From Deltaproteobacteria bacterium (GTDB lineage Bacteria; Desulfobacterota; GWC2-55-46; UBA9637), in contig JACRML010000088.1 in NCBI GenBank assembly GCA_016214995.1, positions 1 through 55,349 of the forward strand: a stretch of DNA of 55,349 bases. The letters are read 5' to 3'. Position 1 is the stretch's first letter. Every line of letters starts with the position of its first letter. The notes beneath the pieces are model-generated. The model was not told where the DNA came from. It saw nothing but the letters and a program-made list of their open reading frames with translations, and made no database searches. Below, one piece after another: positions 1 to 7,780 of this stretch. The translations under genes were made by a program, and so were the position numbers.

Positions 1-50
1 AGGATGATTACAAGGATAATTATAAGTTCAGTTGTTCCTATGCCAAACAT
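1..50 (-). CDS. tatA: TatA/TatE-type twin-arginine translocase subunit, 5' end only
   Basis: The reverse strand begins an open frame at 50 that reads MFGIGTTELIIILVII and runs off the left edge. This is the typical start of TatA: a short N-terminus followed at once by a hydrophobic membrane helix. A Shine-Dalgarno sequence GGGAGG lies about 9 bases upstream of the ATG (near 60-70 on the plus strand). TatA forms the pore of the Sec-independent system that exports folded proteins across the inner membrane. Only 16 residues are visible, so TatA and TatB cannot be told apart with certainty. The gene is divergent from the TonB-family gene, and the two share a gap of about 50 bases. Confidence 0.75.
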   Translation of the reverse strand, partial: MFGIGTTELIIILVII

Positions 51-102
51 ATAAAAATATACCTCCCAACGAGGCTTTTATTATTGCAAGATTGTTTTAT
101 AT

Positions 103-951
103 ATGTCAATAAAAATCTTATCTCTGGATAAAGGTCAGCTCTTTGTTTTTTTGATAATTTCCATTCTTCTCCACATCGGAATTGTTTTGATTGTTCCACA
201 GGCAAGGGAAGACAAAAAGGTTTTGCCCAGGTTGATACCTGTTGATATAATAGAATTGCCGCAGCCTGCAAAGGTAGAAAAAAAGGAGGCAGGGGTCGGA
301 GGGCAGGGGTCGCAAGAAAAGAAGAAAATACTACCCGTGCCGCCGGCACAAGAGGAAAAAACAGCAACTCGGCTTCCTCTCCAGAAACATCCTGTAGAAT
401 TATCAGAAGAACTTCTGCCTCTTGAAACTAAAACCTCACTAAAAGAGAAAGGGCCAGAAGCTCCGGGTCAGAAGCCTGAAAACAAGCAAGAAATACCTCC
501 GGCGCCAGAGGCATTAAAACAAGAAAAACCTTTAAATCTCTATCCCACAGGAGAACGTCTTACCGCACTGTCAGAGAAATATGAAAAAGAAACCCCTACG
601 GCAGAAGAGGATAAAAACCTTTCTCTTGAGGCAAGTGAACCCAGGTCTATTTCCTATCTTCAAGGGCTCAAGGGCAAAATTTATCATAAATGGGAATATC
701 CTGAAGCTGCTGCAAGGGCGGGGCAGACAGGCAGGCTTTGGATTCGGTTTATTATTAAGAAAGACGGGGCATTAGAAGAAGTAATAGTTATAAAATCATC
801 TGGTTATCCAATGCTTAACGATGCGGCAGTGTCTGCCATACGATTGGCAGCACCGTTTTATCCGTTTCCCAAAGGCTTTGGCAGCCTTGAAAAGATTACG
901 ATAAATGCAAGATTTGAATATATACTGGAAAGCCTTCCCCCCACAAAATAA
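103..951 (+). CDS. TonB-family energy transducer
   Basis: The 282-residue protein has the full TonB layout. A short cytoplasmic N-terminus precedes a membrane anchor at about residues 13-33. A long Pro/Glu/Lys-rich spacer follows (about 45-180), which would cross the periplasm. A C-terminal TonB domain (about 186-280) contains YPEAAARAGQTGRLWIRF and SSGYPMLNDAAVSAIR, the usual conserved parts. Such proteins pass proton-motive force from ExbB/ExbD to outer-membrane receptors. No ExbB or ExbD is seen here. The ATG at 103 is used because the membrane segment follows it directly, though no strong ribosome site is visible. The specific transport partner is unknown. Confidence 0.9.
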   Translation: MSIKILSLDKGQLFVFLIISILLHIGIVLIVPQAREDKKVLPRLIPVDIIELPQPAKVEKKEAGVGGQGSQEKKKILPVPPAQEEKTATRLPLQKHPVELSEELLPLETKTSLKEKGPEAPGQKPENKQEIPPAPEALKQEKPLNLYPTGERLTALSEKYEKETPTAEEDKNLSLEASEPRSISYLQGLKGKIYHKWEYPEAAARAGQTGRLWIRFIIKKDGALEEVIVIKSSGYPMLNDAAVSAIRLAAPFYPFPKGFGSLEKITINARFEYILESLPPTK

Positions 952-1092
952 GATAAGATGAAATGAGTTTTTTATAGGAATACAGATCTCAGACAAACCC
1001 GCTTCACCCGAAAAATACTTTTGGTTTTTATTTTCTGGGTTCAGGATACTGGCTCCTGAATTTTGGTTGCTTTATTTCAGAGGTTATTTATT

Positions 1093-1731
1093 TTGAAGGT
1101 ATCCGAGATATTCTTAAGCATTCAAGGCGAGTCAAGCTACACAGGACTTCCCTGTATATTTATCAGGCTTGCAGGCTGCAACCTGCGCTGTAGCTGGTGT
1201 GATACCACATACGCCCAGACTTCTGACCGAGGTGAAAACCTTTCCATTGAACAGATAACAAGCAAGCTAAAAAAATTTAATTGCAATCTGGTGGAGGTTA
1301 CCGGCGGCGAACCGCTATTTCAGAAAGAGACACCGCTACTGGTAAACAGGCTGTTGAAACTAGGCTATGAAGTGCTCCTTGAAACCAATGGCAGCATAAA
1401 TCTTGAGCCAGTCAATACAAATGCCGTAAAGATAGTGGATGTCAAGTGCCCTTCCAGCGGTCATTACGGAAGCTTCCTGATGGAAAACCTCAGATTTATT
1501 ACATTGCGGGATGAAATAAAATTTGTTATAGCAGACAGGAAAGATTACGAGTTTGCTTGCGATTTTTTGGAGACATGCATTAAAGATAAAGCCACAAAGA
1601 TTCTTTTTGCTCCGGTGTATCCCGATATGCCTTCTCAGGAGCTTGCCAAATGGATACTTGCAGACGGGATTAAGGTAAGGCTTCAGATCCAAATGCATAA
1701 ATTTATCTGGGGAGAAGAAAAGGGAAGGTAA
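1093..1731 (+). CDS. queE: 7-carboxy-7-deazaguanine synthase (radical SAM)
   Basis: QueE converts 6-carboxytetrahydropterin to 7-carboxy-7-deazaguanine in queuosine/preQ1 synthesis. The protein opens KVSEIFLSIQGESSYTG and carries the radical SAM cluster motif C-N-L-R-C-S-W-C (Cys29, 33, 36 from the chosen start), followed by VEVTGGEPLFQ, all typical of QueE. The frame is open from a TTG at 1063, but I choose the TTG at 1093: AGAGG at 1079-1083 gives a 9-base spacing and the family normally begins with this SEIF segment. The product is then 212 residues, the usual length. It ends directly before the cytochrome assembly gene. No queC, queD or queF is visible. Confidence 0.92.
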   Translation: MKVSEIFLSIQGESSYTGLPCIFIRLAGCNLRCSWCDTTYAQTSDRGENLSIEQITSKLKKFNCNLVEVTGGEPLFQKETPLLVNRLLKLGYEVLLETNGSINLEPVNTNAVKIVDVKCPSSGHYGSFLMENLRFITLRDEIKFVIADRKDYEFACDFLETCIKDKATKILFAPVYPDMPSQELAKWILADGIKVRLQIQMHKFIWGEEKGR

Positions 1732-2529
1732 ATGCGGTTATTTGTTTTCAGCGCTTTAATTCTATACATTTTAACTTTTCTGCTTGTTATCTTCTATCAC
1801 ATAACAAAAAAAGACCTGCTTGAAACTCTTTCAAAGGCTGCCATTACAGCCGGCCTTCTTGCCCATACAATTGCCCTGGCTATAAGGACATATGAATCAG
1901 GCCATGCACCTATGCTTGCAATGTATGAAACACTTCTTTTTTATAGCTGGTCAACTATTCTTGTAAGCGCCATTGTGATATTCAGATATAATGAAAGATT
2001 TACAGAGCTTATAAGCATACCTGTTGCCATCCTTGCCATGGTATTTGCCCAGTTCAATGAGGTTCCTCCAAAACCATTAATACTGATTCTAAAGACACGT
2101 TGGTTTGAAACCCATGTAATAGCCTCATTTGCAGCATACGCACTTTTTACACTATCATTTTCAGGAGCGCTGTTATATTTACTCTCCGAACTCCGCGCCC
2201 GCTCTGCGGACACCCGAAACTCTGAACTTAAAAAAGATTTTCAGGACATTGCCAACCGGAGCATTCTCTGGGGGTTTTTCTTCTTTTCCGCTTCCATGTT
2301 TGCAGGCGCGATATGGGCATACCTTGCATGGGGTACATACTGGCTTTGGGAGCCAAAGGTCATCTGGTCATTCATCGTATGGTTTTATTATGCAGGCGCA
2401 ATGCACGCATACTATGTAAAAGAGTGGCGTGGAAAGGGATTGGCGATAGCTACTATTATAGGATTTTTTGTGGTGCTGTTTACATATTTGGGGGTGAGTC
2501 TTCTTATGAAGAGCAGCCACAGCTTTTAA
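1732..2529 (+). CDS. ccsB: Cytochrome c assembly protein, CcsA/CcsB (ResC) family
   Basis: This polytopic membrane protein of 265 residues matches the CcsA/ResC haem-handling subunit of System II cytochrome c maturation, which moves haem across the inner membrane to apocytochromes. It has about eight hydrophobic segments, a conserved His in FETHVIASFAAY (about residue 127) and a tryptophan-rich motif WGTYWLWEPKVIW (from about residue 200). The family motif is usually WGxYWxWDPKE, so Asp is replaced by Glu and the terminal Glu by Val here. The gene starts directly after queE (TAA then ATG), which suggests co-transcription. The partner ResB/Ccs1 is not in the window. Confidence 0.88.
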   Translation: MRLFVFSALILYILTFLLVIFYHITKKDLLETLSKAAITAGLLAHTIALAIRTYESGHAPMLAMYETLLFYSWSTILVSAIVIFRYNERFTELISIPVAILAMVFAQFNEVPPKPLILILKTRWFETHVIASFAAYALFTLSFSGALLYLLSELRARSADTRNSELKKDFQDIANRSILWGFFFFSASMFAGAIWAYLAWGTYWLWEPKVIWSFIVWFYYAGAMHAYYVKEWRGKGLAIATIIGFFVVLFTYLGVSLLMKSSHSF

Positions 2530-2677
2530 CGGCTTTGTAAAAAGTCTATCTGCTGTGTTGTCGCCACGGCTTATGCGCTCAACATACCTATAGTTTGCCC
2601 ATTTATGGGCGTTTTTTAAAAGCGCCGATAAATCGGCACACTACAATGCCTTGCATCTGGAGCTTTTTACTTTGCCG
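2530..2677. repeat. MITE-like element with imperfect terminal inverted repeats
   Basis: The two ends of this 148-base stretch are imperfect inverted copies of each other. The left end (2530-2553) contains GTAAAAAGTC and the reverse complement of the right end (2653-2677) contains AGTAAAAAGCTC, with matching CGGC outside and ATCTGC/AGATGC inside. No coding frame of note lies within. It begins at the last base of the ccsB stop codon. This fits a small non-autonomous mobile element, but no second copy is visible in the window. Confidence 0.5.
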
Positions 2678-2996
2678 TCAGTCTTTTGAAATATGGGAAG
2701 TGCCTCATTCCCATATTCCACGCTTGAGAATCTTTAGATATATTTGTATTATGCAGGCGTAACATGGATATGGGATGCCTATGACCAGCGACTTATCATT
2801 CATAACGAACGAAAAAACAAAGTCTGAAAAACAGGTTTGAAGTGCTGATAAAAGACACCTCTTTTTTTGACTGTCTTGCAGGGTATTTTATACCAGAAGG
2901 GATACTCAGGGAAGGGGAAATGGTAAATAAATCTGTCCACATTATCTTGTTACTTATCATGGATGTCCACTGAATTAGGGAGAAAGCAGTAAAACC
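2678..2996. other. Spacer without a recognised gene, upstream of mod
   Basis: I see no convincing gene here. A short open frame around 2830-2970 reads FEVLIKDTSFFDCLAGYF and then EGEMVNKS; I cannot place it, and it has no clear start. A GGGAG at about 2975 lies upstream of the mod start and may be its ribosome site, although the spacing is long. Confidence 0.4.
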
Positions 2997-5030
2997 ATGA
3001 AACTTACTGACAACGAAATCCGGGACATAACCAAATATTTGGAAGAAGGCAAGCCGCTTCCTGATATGTATCGCTTTCTGCTGTTCGGCGATAAGAGGGA
3101 GGTGGAGCTTGTCTGGAACGGCAAGACGAATGAGGTTACAAACGTTGTGCTGCCTTTTCAGGTTATTGAGCATGTGGATGAGCCGAGGGCTGAGAAGGAT
3201 ACGAGGATACAGACCTCTCTTTTTGATTTTGACAACCGGGGACGGCAGGTTAAGGGCTGGACAAATAAACTTATATGGGGCGATAACAAACTCATACTTT
3301 CAAGCCTAAAGAACGGGCCGCTCCGTGAAGAAATAGAGGCTCAAGGCGGGATAAAACTGATTTACATAGACCCGCCTTTTGATGTAGGTGCTGATTTTTC
3401 AATGGACATTGAAATAGGCGATGAGCAATTCACAAAACAGCCGGGGGTATTGGAGGAGCTTGCATATAGGGATACATGGGGAAAAGGCGCTGATAGTTTT
3501 ATTGCAATGATTTATGAGCGGCTTTCATTGATGCGGGATTTATTGGCTGAGGATGGGAGTATTTTTGTTCATTGTGATTGGCGTGTTAACAGCTTGATTA
3601 GATTAGTCATGGACGAAATTTTTGGGAACGATAATTTTAGAAATGAAATTATTTGGTGTTATGAAACAGCAGGTAAAAGCAAGTCTACTTGGTCAAGAAA
3701 ACACGACAACATGTACTTTTACAGTAAAAATGACAATTACATCTTTGACCCGTTTCGGTCTACAATGCCGAGAAAGGAAAACAAACACATGAAGATGGGC
3801 ATTGATGAAGATAGGCGTATGTATGAAGAAAAGACTGATAAAAAAACAGGCAAGGTTTACCGCTGGTACTTTGATGAAAGAAAATTGCCTATGGATTTTT
3901 GGATAGATATTCCATTTATAAATTGGGAAGCTCATGAAAGGACTGGTTATGCTACACAAAAACCAGAAAAATTATTAGAAAGAATAATAAACTTTTGTTC
4001 AAATGAAAGCGACCTTGTTGCCGACTTCTTCTGCGGTTCCGGCACAACTCTCGCCGTTGCAGAAAAACTTGGACGCAAATGGCTCGGCTCAGACCTCGGC
4101 AAATTTGCCATTCATACAAGCCGCAAGAGGATGATTGGCGTTCAGAGGGAGTTAAAGAAGGAAGGCAAAAATTACAGGGCGTTTGAGATTTTGAATCTTG
4201 GAAAATACGAAAGGCAGCATTATATAGGGATAGATTCCTCACATTCGTTCGGAATGACAGATAAAACTGTCGGAATGACAAAAGAAACTGTCATTTCGAC
4301 CAAAGGGAGAAATCTTACCCGTCAGGAAATGCAACAACGCATGATTGCAAGAAAGGAAAAGGCGTTTTTGGAACTTATCCTGCGCGCTTATCGGGCGGAA
4401 GGGGTTGAGGGGTTTAAAACATTTCACGGCAAGAAAGCAGCGCGGCTTGTGGCGGTTGGCCCGATTAACCTTCCTGTAACCCGTTTGTTTGTGGATGAGG
4501 TAATTAAAGAGTGTCTTGCAAATAAGATTTCAAAGGTAGATGTCCTTGCCTTTGAATTTGAAATGGGGCTTTTCCCGAATATTCAGGAAGAGGCAAAGAA
4601 AAAGGGGATTGATTTAGCGCTTAAATATATCCCAAGAGATGTGTTTGACAAGCGGGCTGTTGAAAAGAATCAGGTTGTTTTCCACGATGTCTCGTATATT
4701 GAAGTAAAACCGCATGTAACCCCCCTTTCATCCCCCCTTAGCAAGGGGGGAACGAGAGGGGTTGCAGTAGAGTTGACTGACTTTTCGGTTTATTATAATC
4801 AGGACTCCATTGCCAATGCAGAGTCAACTCTTAAAAACGGCAAAAGCAAATTGGTGGTGGAAAACGGAAAGATTATAAAGGTATCAAAGGATAAGGACGG
4901 CATTGTAAGCCGTGACATTTTGACAAAGAAGTGGACTGACTGGATTGACTACTGGGCAGTGGATTTTGATTTTGAGAGTAAGAAAGAAATTGTCAGGATA
5001 CCGGTAAATCCCCCCCCAGCCCCCCTTTGA
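2997..5030 (+). CDS. mod: Type III restriction-modification methyltransferase (Mod), frame broken near the 3' end
   Basis: This is the modification subunit of a type III system, an N6-adenine DNA methyltransferase that also reads the target sequence. The catalytic motif DPPF (KLIYIDPPFDVG, about residue 126) comes before the AdoMet motif FCGSGTT (about residue 344), the order of beta-class methylases. The visible frame gives 677 residues and stops at a TGA inside a palindromic repeat. One base less in the C8 run at 5010-5017 would restore the frame through to 5241, giving about 747 residues with the conserved-looking tail. Three palindromic repeats lie inside the gene, at 4232-4315, 4718-4763 and 5006-5055; the first two are read through in frame. 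Genes for an Abi protein and others follow, then a truncated res. Confidence 0.88.
   Translation: MKLTDNEIRDITKYLEEGKPLPDMYRFLLFGDKREVELVWNGKTNEVTNVVLPFQVIEHVDEPRAEKDTRIQTSLFDFDNRGRQVKGWTNKLIWGDNKLILSSLKNGPLREEIEAQGGIKLIYIDPPFDVGADFSMDIEIGDEQFTKQPGVLEELAYRDTWGKGADSFIAMIYERLSLMRDLLAEDGSIFVHCDWRVNSLIRLVMDEIFGNDNFRNEIIWCYETAGKSKSTWSRKHDNMYFYSKNDNYIFDPFRSTMPRKENKHMKMGIDEDRRMYEEKTDKKTGKVYRWYFDERKLPMDFWIDIPFINWEAHERTGYATQKPEKLLERIINFCSNESDLVADFFCGSGTTLAVAEKLGRKWLGSDLGKFAIHTSRKRMIGVQRELKKEGKNYRAFEILNLGKYERQHYIGIDSSHSFGMTDKTVGMTKETVISTKGRNLTRQEMQQRMIARKEKAFLELILRAYRAEGVEGFKTFHGKKAARLVAVGPINLPVTRLFVDEVIKECLANKISKVDVLAFEFEMGLFPNIQEEAKKKGIDLALKYIPRDVFDKRAVEKNQVVFHDVSYIEVKPHVTPLSSPLSKGGTRGVAVELTDFSVYYNQDSIANAESTLKNGKSKLVVENGKIIKVSKDKDGIVSRDILTKKWTDWIDYWAVDFDFESKKEIVRIPVNPPPAPL
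4232..4315. repeat. Palindromic repeat inside mod (first)
   Basis: A left arm AGATTCCTCACATTCGTTCG and a right arm whose reverse complement starts AGATTTCTCCCTTTGGTCG flank a short centre with repeated CGGAATGACA units. The element adds a Ser/Thr/Lys/Met-rich insert (SSHSFGMTDKTVGMTKETV) to Mod between the methylase core and the downstream region without breaking the frame. Its length (84 bases) is a multiple of three. Confidence 0.65.
4718..4763. repeat. Palindromic repeat inside mod (second)
   Basis: C-rich and G-rich arms (AACCCCCCTTTCATCCCCCC and the matching GGGGGG...GAGAGGGGTT) form a strong hairpin. It is read in frame as TPLSSPLSKGGTRGV. It looks like the same family as the repeat at 5006-5055. 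Confidence 0.65.
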
Positions 5031-5055
5031 AAAAGGGGGGAGCAAGGGGGGATTT
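5006..5055. repeat. Palindromic repeat inside mod (third), holding the C8 run and the stop
   Basis: The element runs AAATCCCCCCCC...GGGGGGATTT with a CTTTGAAAAAG centre. It contains a run of eight C (5010-5017) and a run of six C, and in the present frame it supplies the TGA at 5028-5030 that ends Mod. With seven C the frame reads NPPQPPFEKGGSKGGFEE and enters the rest of the gene. Confidence 0.7.
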
Positions 5056-5241
5056 GAAGAAAGATGGACAGGGGATTATATCTTTGAAAACGAATGGCAG
5101 TCCTTCCGCACCAAGAAAGACCGCACACTTGAATTAAAAAGCATTGCCCACGAATGCACAAAGGGACGGCGCAAGATTGCTGTTAAGGTGGTTGATATTT
5201 TTGGAAATGATACGATGAAGGTGGTGGAGGTGAAGGTATAG
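5031..5241 (+). pseudogene. Out-of-frame C-terminal part of Mod
   Basis: After the stop in the third repeat, a different frame (offset by one base) reads WTGDYIFENEWQSFRTKKD, then RTLELKS and finally VVDIFGNDTMKVVEVKV, ending in TAG at 5239-5241. This is the kind of C-terminus seen in Res/Mod-locus methylases and shows that the gene once continued. It is four bases from the next gene start. A one-base loss in the upstream C8 run rejoins it to the main frame. Confidence 0.75.
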
Positions 5242-5244
5242 AGG

Positions 5245-6051
5245 ATGCGAATTTCATCTAAGACGATTGACTTTTTAAAAGATTTGGTCACTGGAGATAG
5301 TAATATAACCGAATATAAATCTGGTCCTCGTCTTGTTGAGTTTTTCAATTCGTTGGGTTTCAATGATTCGTATGGGCAAGGCTTTCCGAGCAGATGGGCT
5401 TATGCAAAACAAAAAATAGAAGAAGTCAATAGCTCTAAGAAGTTAGAAGATTTAATTAAATCGCTATTGAATCCAATTAACTTTATAGATAATGAGGAAA
5501 AACTATTTGCAATTATTGAGAGTCTTAATAAGTATTTGGATTTTGATGGCTATAAGGTTCTGATTAAGGATAAAAAATGCAAGATAGTCACATTAAACAG
5601 CAAAGAAATTGAAATTGAAAATACAAAGCATTTAGACGATGATTTTATTCTTGAACAAATCAAAAAATCCGAAGAGAAGATAACTTTGGGTGATTTTGAC
5701 GGAGCAATAACAAATGCGCGCTCATTGCTTGAAAGTGTAATTGGACACATTCATAAGCATTTAACAGGAGAAGAATTAGAAAAGACTGGCGACCTTAAAA
5801 AAGATTATAAAAACGTGCGTAATTCGCTAAATTTGACCCCTGACAAATATGCTGACGAAAATATCAAACAAATACTCAATGGCTTCATTTCAATTGTTGA
5901 TGGAATTGACAGAATAAGCAATCAAATGGGCGATAGGCATAGGAGAAGAGTTAAGCCGGAAAAGCACCATGCTAAATTGGCTGTGAATTCAGCAAAAACA
6001 TTATCGGATTTTTTATACGACACATGGTTGTATCAGAAAAGTAAAAAATAA
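5245..6051 (+). CDS. Abortive-infection-type protein with C-terminal Abi_C-like domain
   Basis: The 268-residue protein is mostly charged and helical. Its C-terminal third (about 170-262), with NSLNLTPDKYADENIKQIL, MGDRHRRRVKPEKHHAKLA and VNSAKTLSDFLYDT, resembles the Abi_C domain found in abortive infection proteins: a conserved R-H...H-H pattern followed by an A-x-x-LxxFL helix. The N-terminal part is not recognised. It sits three bases after the reading frame of the Mod tail, inside the type III locus, so a role in phage defence is likely by context. What triggers it and what it does are not known from sequence. Confidence 0.7.
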   Translation: MRISSKTIDFLKDLVTGDSNITEYKSGPRLVEFFNSLGFNDSYGQGFPSRWAYAKQKIEEVNSSKKLEDLIKSLLNPINFIDNEEKLFAIIESLNKYLDFDGYKVLIKDKKCKIVTLNSKEIEIENTKHLDDDFILEQIKKSEEKITLGDFDGAITNARSLLESVIGHIHKHLTGEELEKTGDLKKDYKNVRNSLNLTPDKYADENIKQILNGFISIVDGIDRISNQMGDRHRRRVKPEKHHAKLAVNSAKTLSDFLYDTWLYQKSKK

Positions 6052-6098
6052 TTGACTCTACATCCAAAATTTGTGAAGTTGAGGCAAATTAAAACACT

Positions 6099-6992
6099 AT
6101 GCTCCTTAATCGTCAAAAGGCTTTATTAAACTACATCTCTATCTCTGGAGAGATTAAAAGCAAAACCCTGCTTGTAAAGGCGTTGTTTCTGCTTTGCGAG
6201 GAAGAATTGAGGCCCCGCGGTTGTCCGCTATACGATTTTTTTCCGTATAAATATGGACCTTTTTCATTTAGTTTAATGAAATGCGATATTCAAAAATTGA
6301 TTAAGGAGGGCATTATCTCTGATTTACCTTATCGGATACTTGACAAGAGGCGCGCTAACGAAATAATTGGCGGCTTAGACGGCGTGATGTCTTCCGCTTT
6401 GGAGAGAATACATAATACATACGGCAAAATGAGTGTGGCGAAAATTAAAGATTATGTTTATGCCCGCTATCCGTATTTTGCCATTCATAATGAGAACAAT
6501 CCAGAAGCCTATTTGCCGCATGACCCTGCCAATAGCCCATTGCTTCAGGAAGCGCGCATTTTTACGATAGGCTACGAAGGCAGAAGTTTAGACGCTTTTC
6601 TAAATACTCTTATTGCAAATAATATTAAGACGCTTGTTGACATCAGGAATAATCCTGTGAGCATGAAATATGGATTTACCGGCAGGCTGCTGAAACATTA
6701 TGTGGAAGAGACAGGAATCAAATATATCTCTATTCCGGAACTTGGTATAGAAAGCCGGCACAGAAAAAATTTGGACAATCAGGATGATTATATAACTTTG
6801 TTTAAAATTTATGAAAGCAAAATCCTGCCGCAAAGAAAAGATAAGATGGCAAGGCTAAAAAATTTGATTACGCAGGAAAAGCGACTCGCCTTGATGTGCT
6901 TTGAAAAAGATGAGCGAATGTGCCATCGCGGTATAGCAAGCCGTTACTTTCAGAATTGGTGCGATAACAAATATGGATTATCTCATATCTGA
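6099..6992 (+). CDS. DUF488 protein with an N-terminal Panacea-like domain
   Basis: The C-terminal half (about residues 154-290) is a DUF488 domain: FTIGYEGRSLDAFL, LVDIRNNPVSMKYGF, and CFEKDERMCHRGIAS, which holds the family Cys/His/Arg motif. The N-terminal half (about 1-130) has QKALLNYI...KTLLVKALFLL...YDFFPYKYGPFS, which resembles the SocA/Panacea-type domain (DUF4065) that occurs in antitoxins. Such fusions are seen near defence genes. The activity of DUF488 is not established. The gene overlaps the next one by 20 bases, so the two are very likely translated together. Confidence 0.72.
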   Translation: MLLNRQKALLNYISISGEIKSKTLLVKALFLLCEEELRPRGCPLYDFFPYKYGPFSFSLMKCDIQKLIKEGIISDLPYRILDKRRANEIIGGLDGVMSSALERIHNTYGKMSVAKIKDYVYARYPYFAIHNENNPEAYLPHDPANSPLLQEARIFTIGYEGRSLDAFLNTLIANNIKTLVDIRNNPVSMKYGFTGRLLKHYVEETGIKYISIPELGIESRHRKNLDNQDDYITLFKIYESKILPQRKDKMARLKNLITQEKRLALMCFEKDERMCHRGIASRYFQNWCDNKYGLSHI

Positions 6993-7776
6993 CACAGACG
7001 ACAAGTTTTCTAAAAAGAAGGTTAAGGTTTTAATTACAGTAAAAACCTATCCCCTCCCATCAAAAACATATCAGGAAACTGTATGCACCGCAGGAGTTAA
7101 AGAAGACGGCACATGGATTAGATTATATCCGGTAAGTTTCCGCTATTTACCATATAGCCAGCAATATAAAAAATATCAGTGGATTGAACTTGAGGTGGTC
7201 AAACATGAAAAAGACCCGCGAAATGAAAGTTATAAACCTTACGGTGAAATCAAAATTCTCGGTCAAATAGGCACACAAAATAATTGGGAAGAAAGAAAAA
7301 GATATGTCTTAAAGCATATTCAACCATCGTTAGAATTGCTGAAAGAAAAAAGTAAAGGCGGGGTATCTCTTGGCGTTATCAAGCCAAAAGAGATTTTAGA
7401 TTTTACTGTTGAGCCGGTATCCGGCGAATGGAAAGATAAATGGCAAGCTCTTTTTAAACAATTAAAATTATTTGGAGAACAGCAAAAACCATTGGAAAAG
7501 ATACCTTATAAATTCAGCTATAGATTTACTTGCTGCGGAGAAAATTGTGCTGGCCATAAGATAATGATTGAGGATTGGGAAATTTATGCGCTATATCGCA
7601 ATATGCTTAAAACTTATGGTTCAAAAGATAAGGCGATTGAGAAGGTAACAGAACAATATTTGCATCGCTTTCCAAAAGAAAAAGACCTTTATTTCTTTAT
7701 GGGAACAACAAGAAAAGACCACCATAGAGGAACCTTTGTAATAATTGGGGTATTTTGGCCCAAAAAGGAAATTTGA
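6973..7776 (+). CDS. Unrecognised protein with a Cys/His cluster and a DWE motif
   Basis: I do not recognise a named family. The 267-residue protein starts with KVLITVKTYPLPSKTYQETV and TAGVKEDGTWIRLYPV, and has in its C-terminal half CCGENCAGHK followed by IEDWE (Cys187, Cys188, Cys192, His195, Asp201, Glu203). The Cys/His residues could bind a metal, and the acidic pair could be catalytic; this is inference. It ends with a beta-rich stretch, GTFVIIGVFWPKK. Its start lies within the last codons of the DUF488 gene and its stop lies four bases before the res start, so it is part of one tight operon with them. Confidence 0.6.
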   Translation: MDYLISDTDDKFSKKKVKVLITVKTYPLPSKTYQETVCTAGVKEDGTWIRLYPVSFRYLPYSQQYKKYQWIELEVVKHEKDPRNESYKPYGEIKILGQIGTQNNWEERKRYVLKHIQPSLELLKEKSKGGVSLGVIKPKEILDFTVEPVSGEWKDKWQALFKQLKLFGEQQKPLEKIPYKFSYRFTCCGENCAGHKIMIEDWEIYALYRNMLKTYGSKDKAIEKVTEQYLHRFPKEKDLYFFMGTTRKDHHRGTFVIIGVFWPKKEI

Positions 7777-7780
7777 ATAT

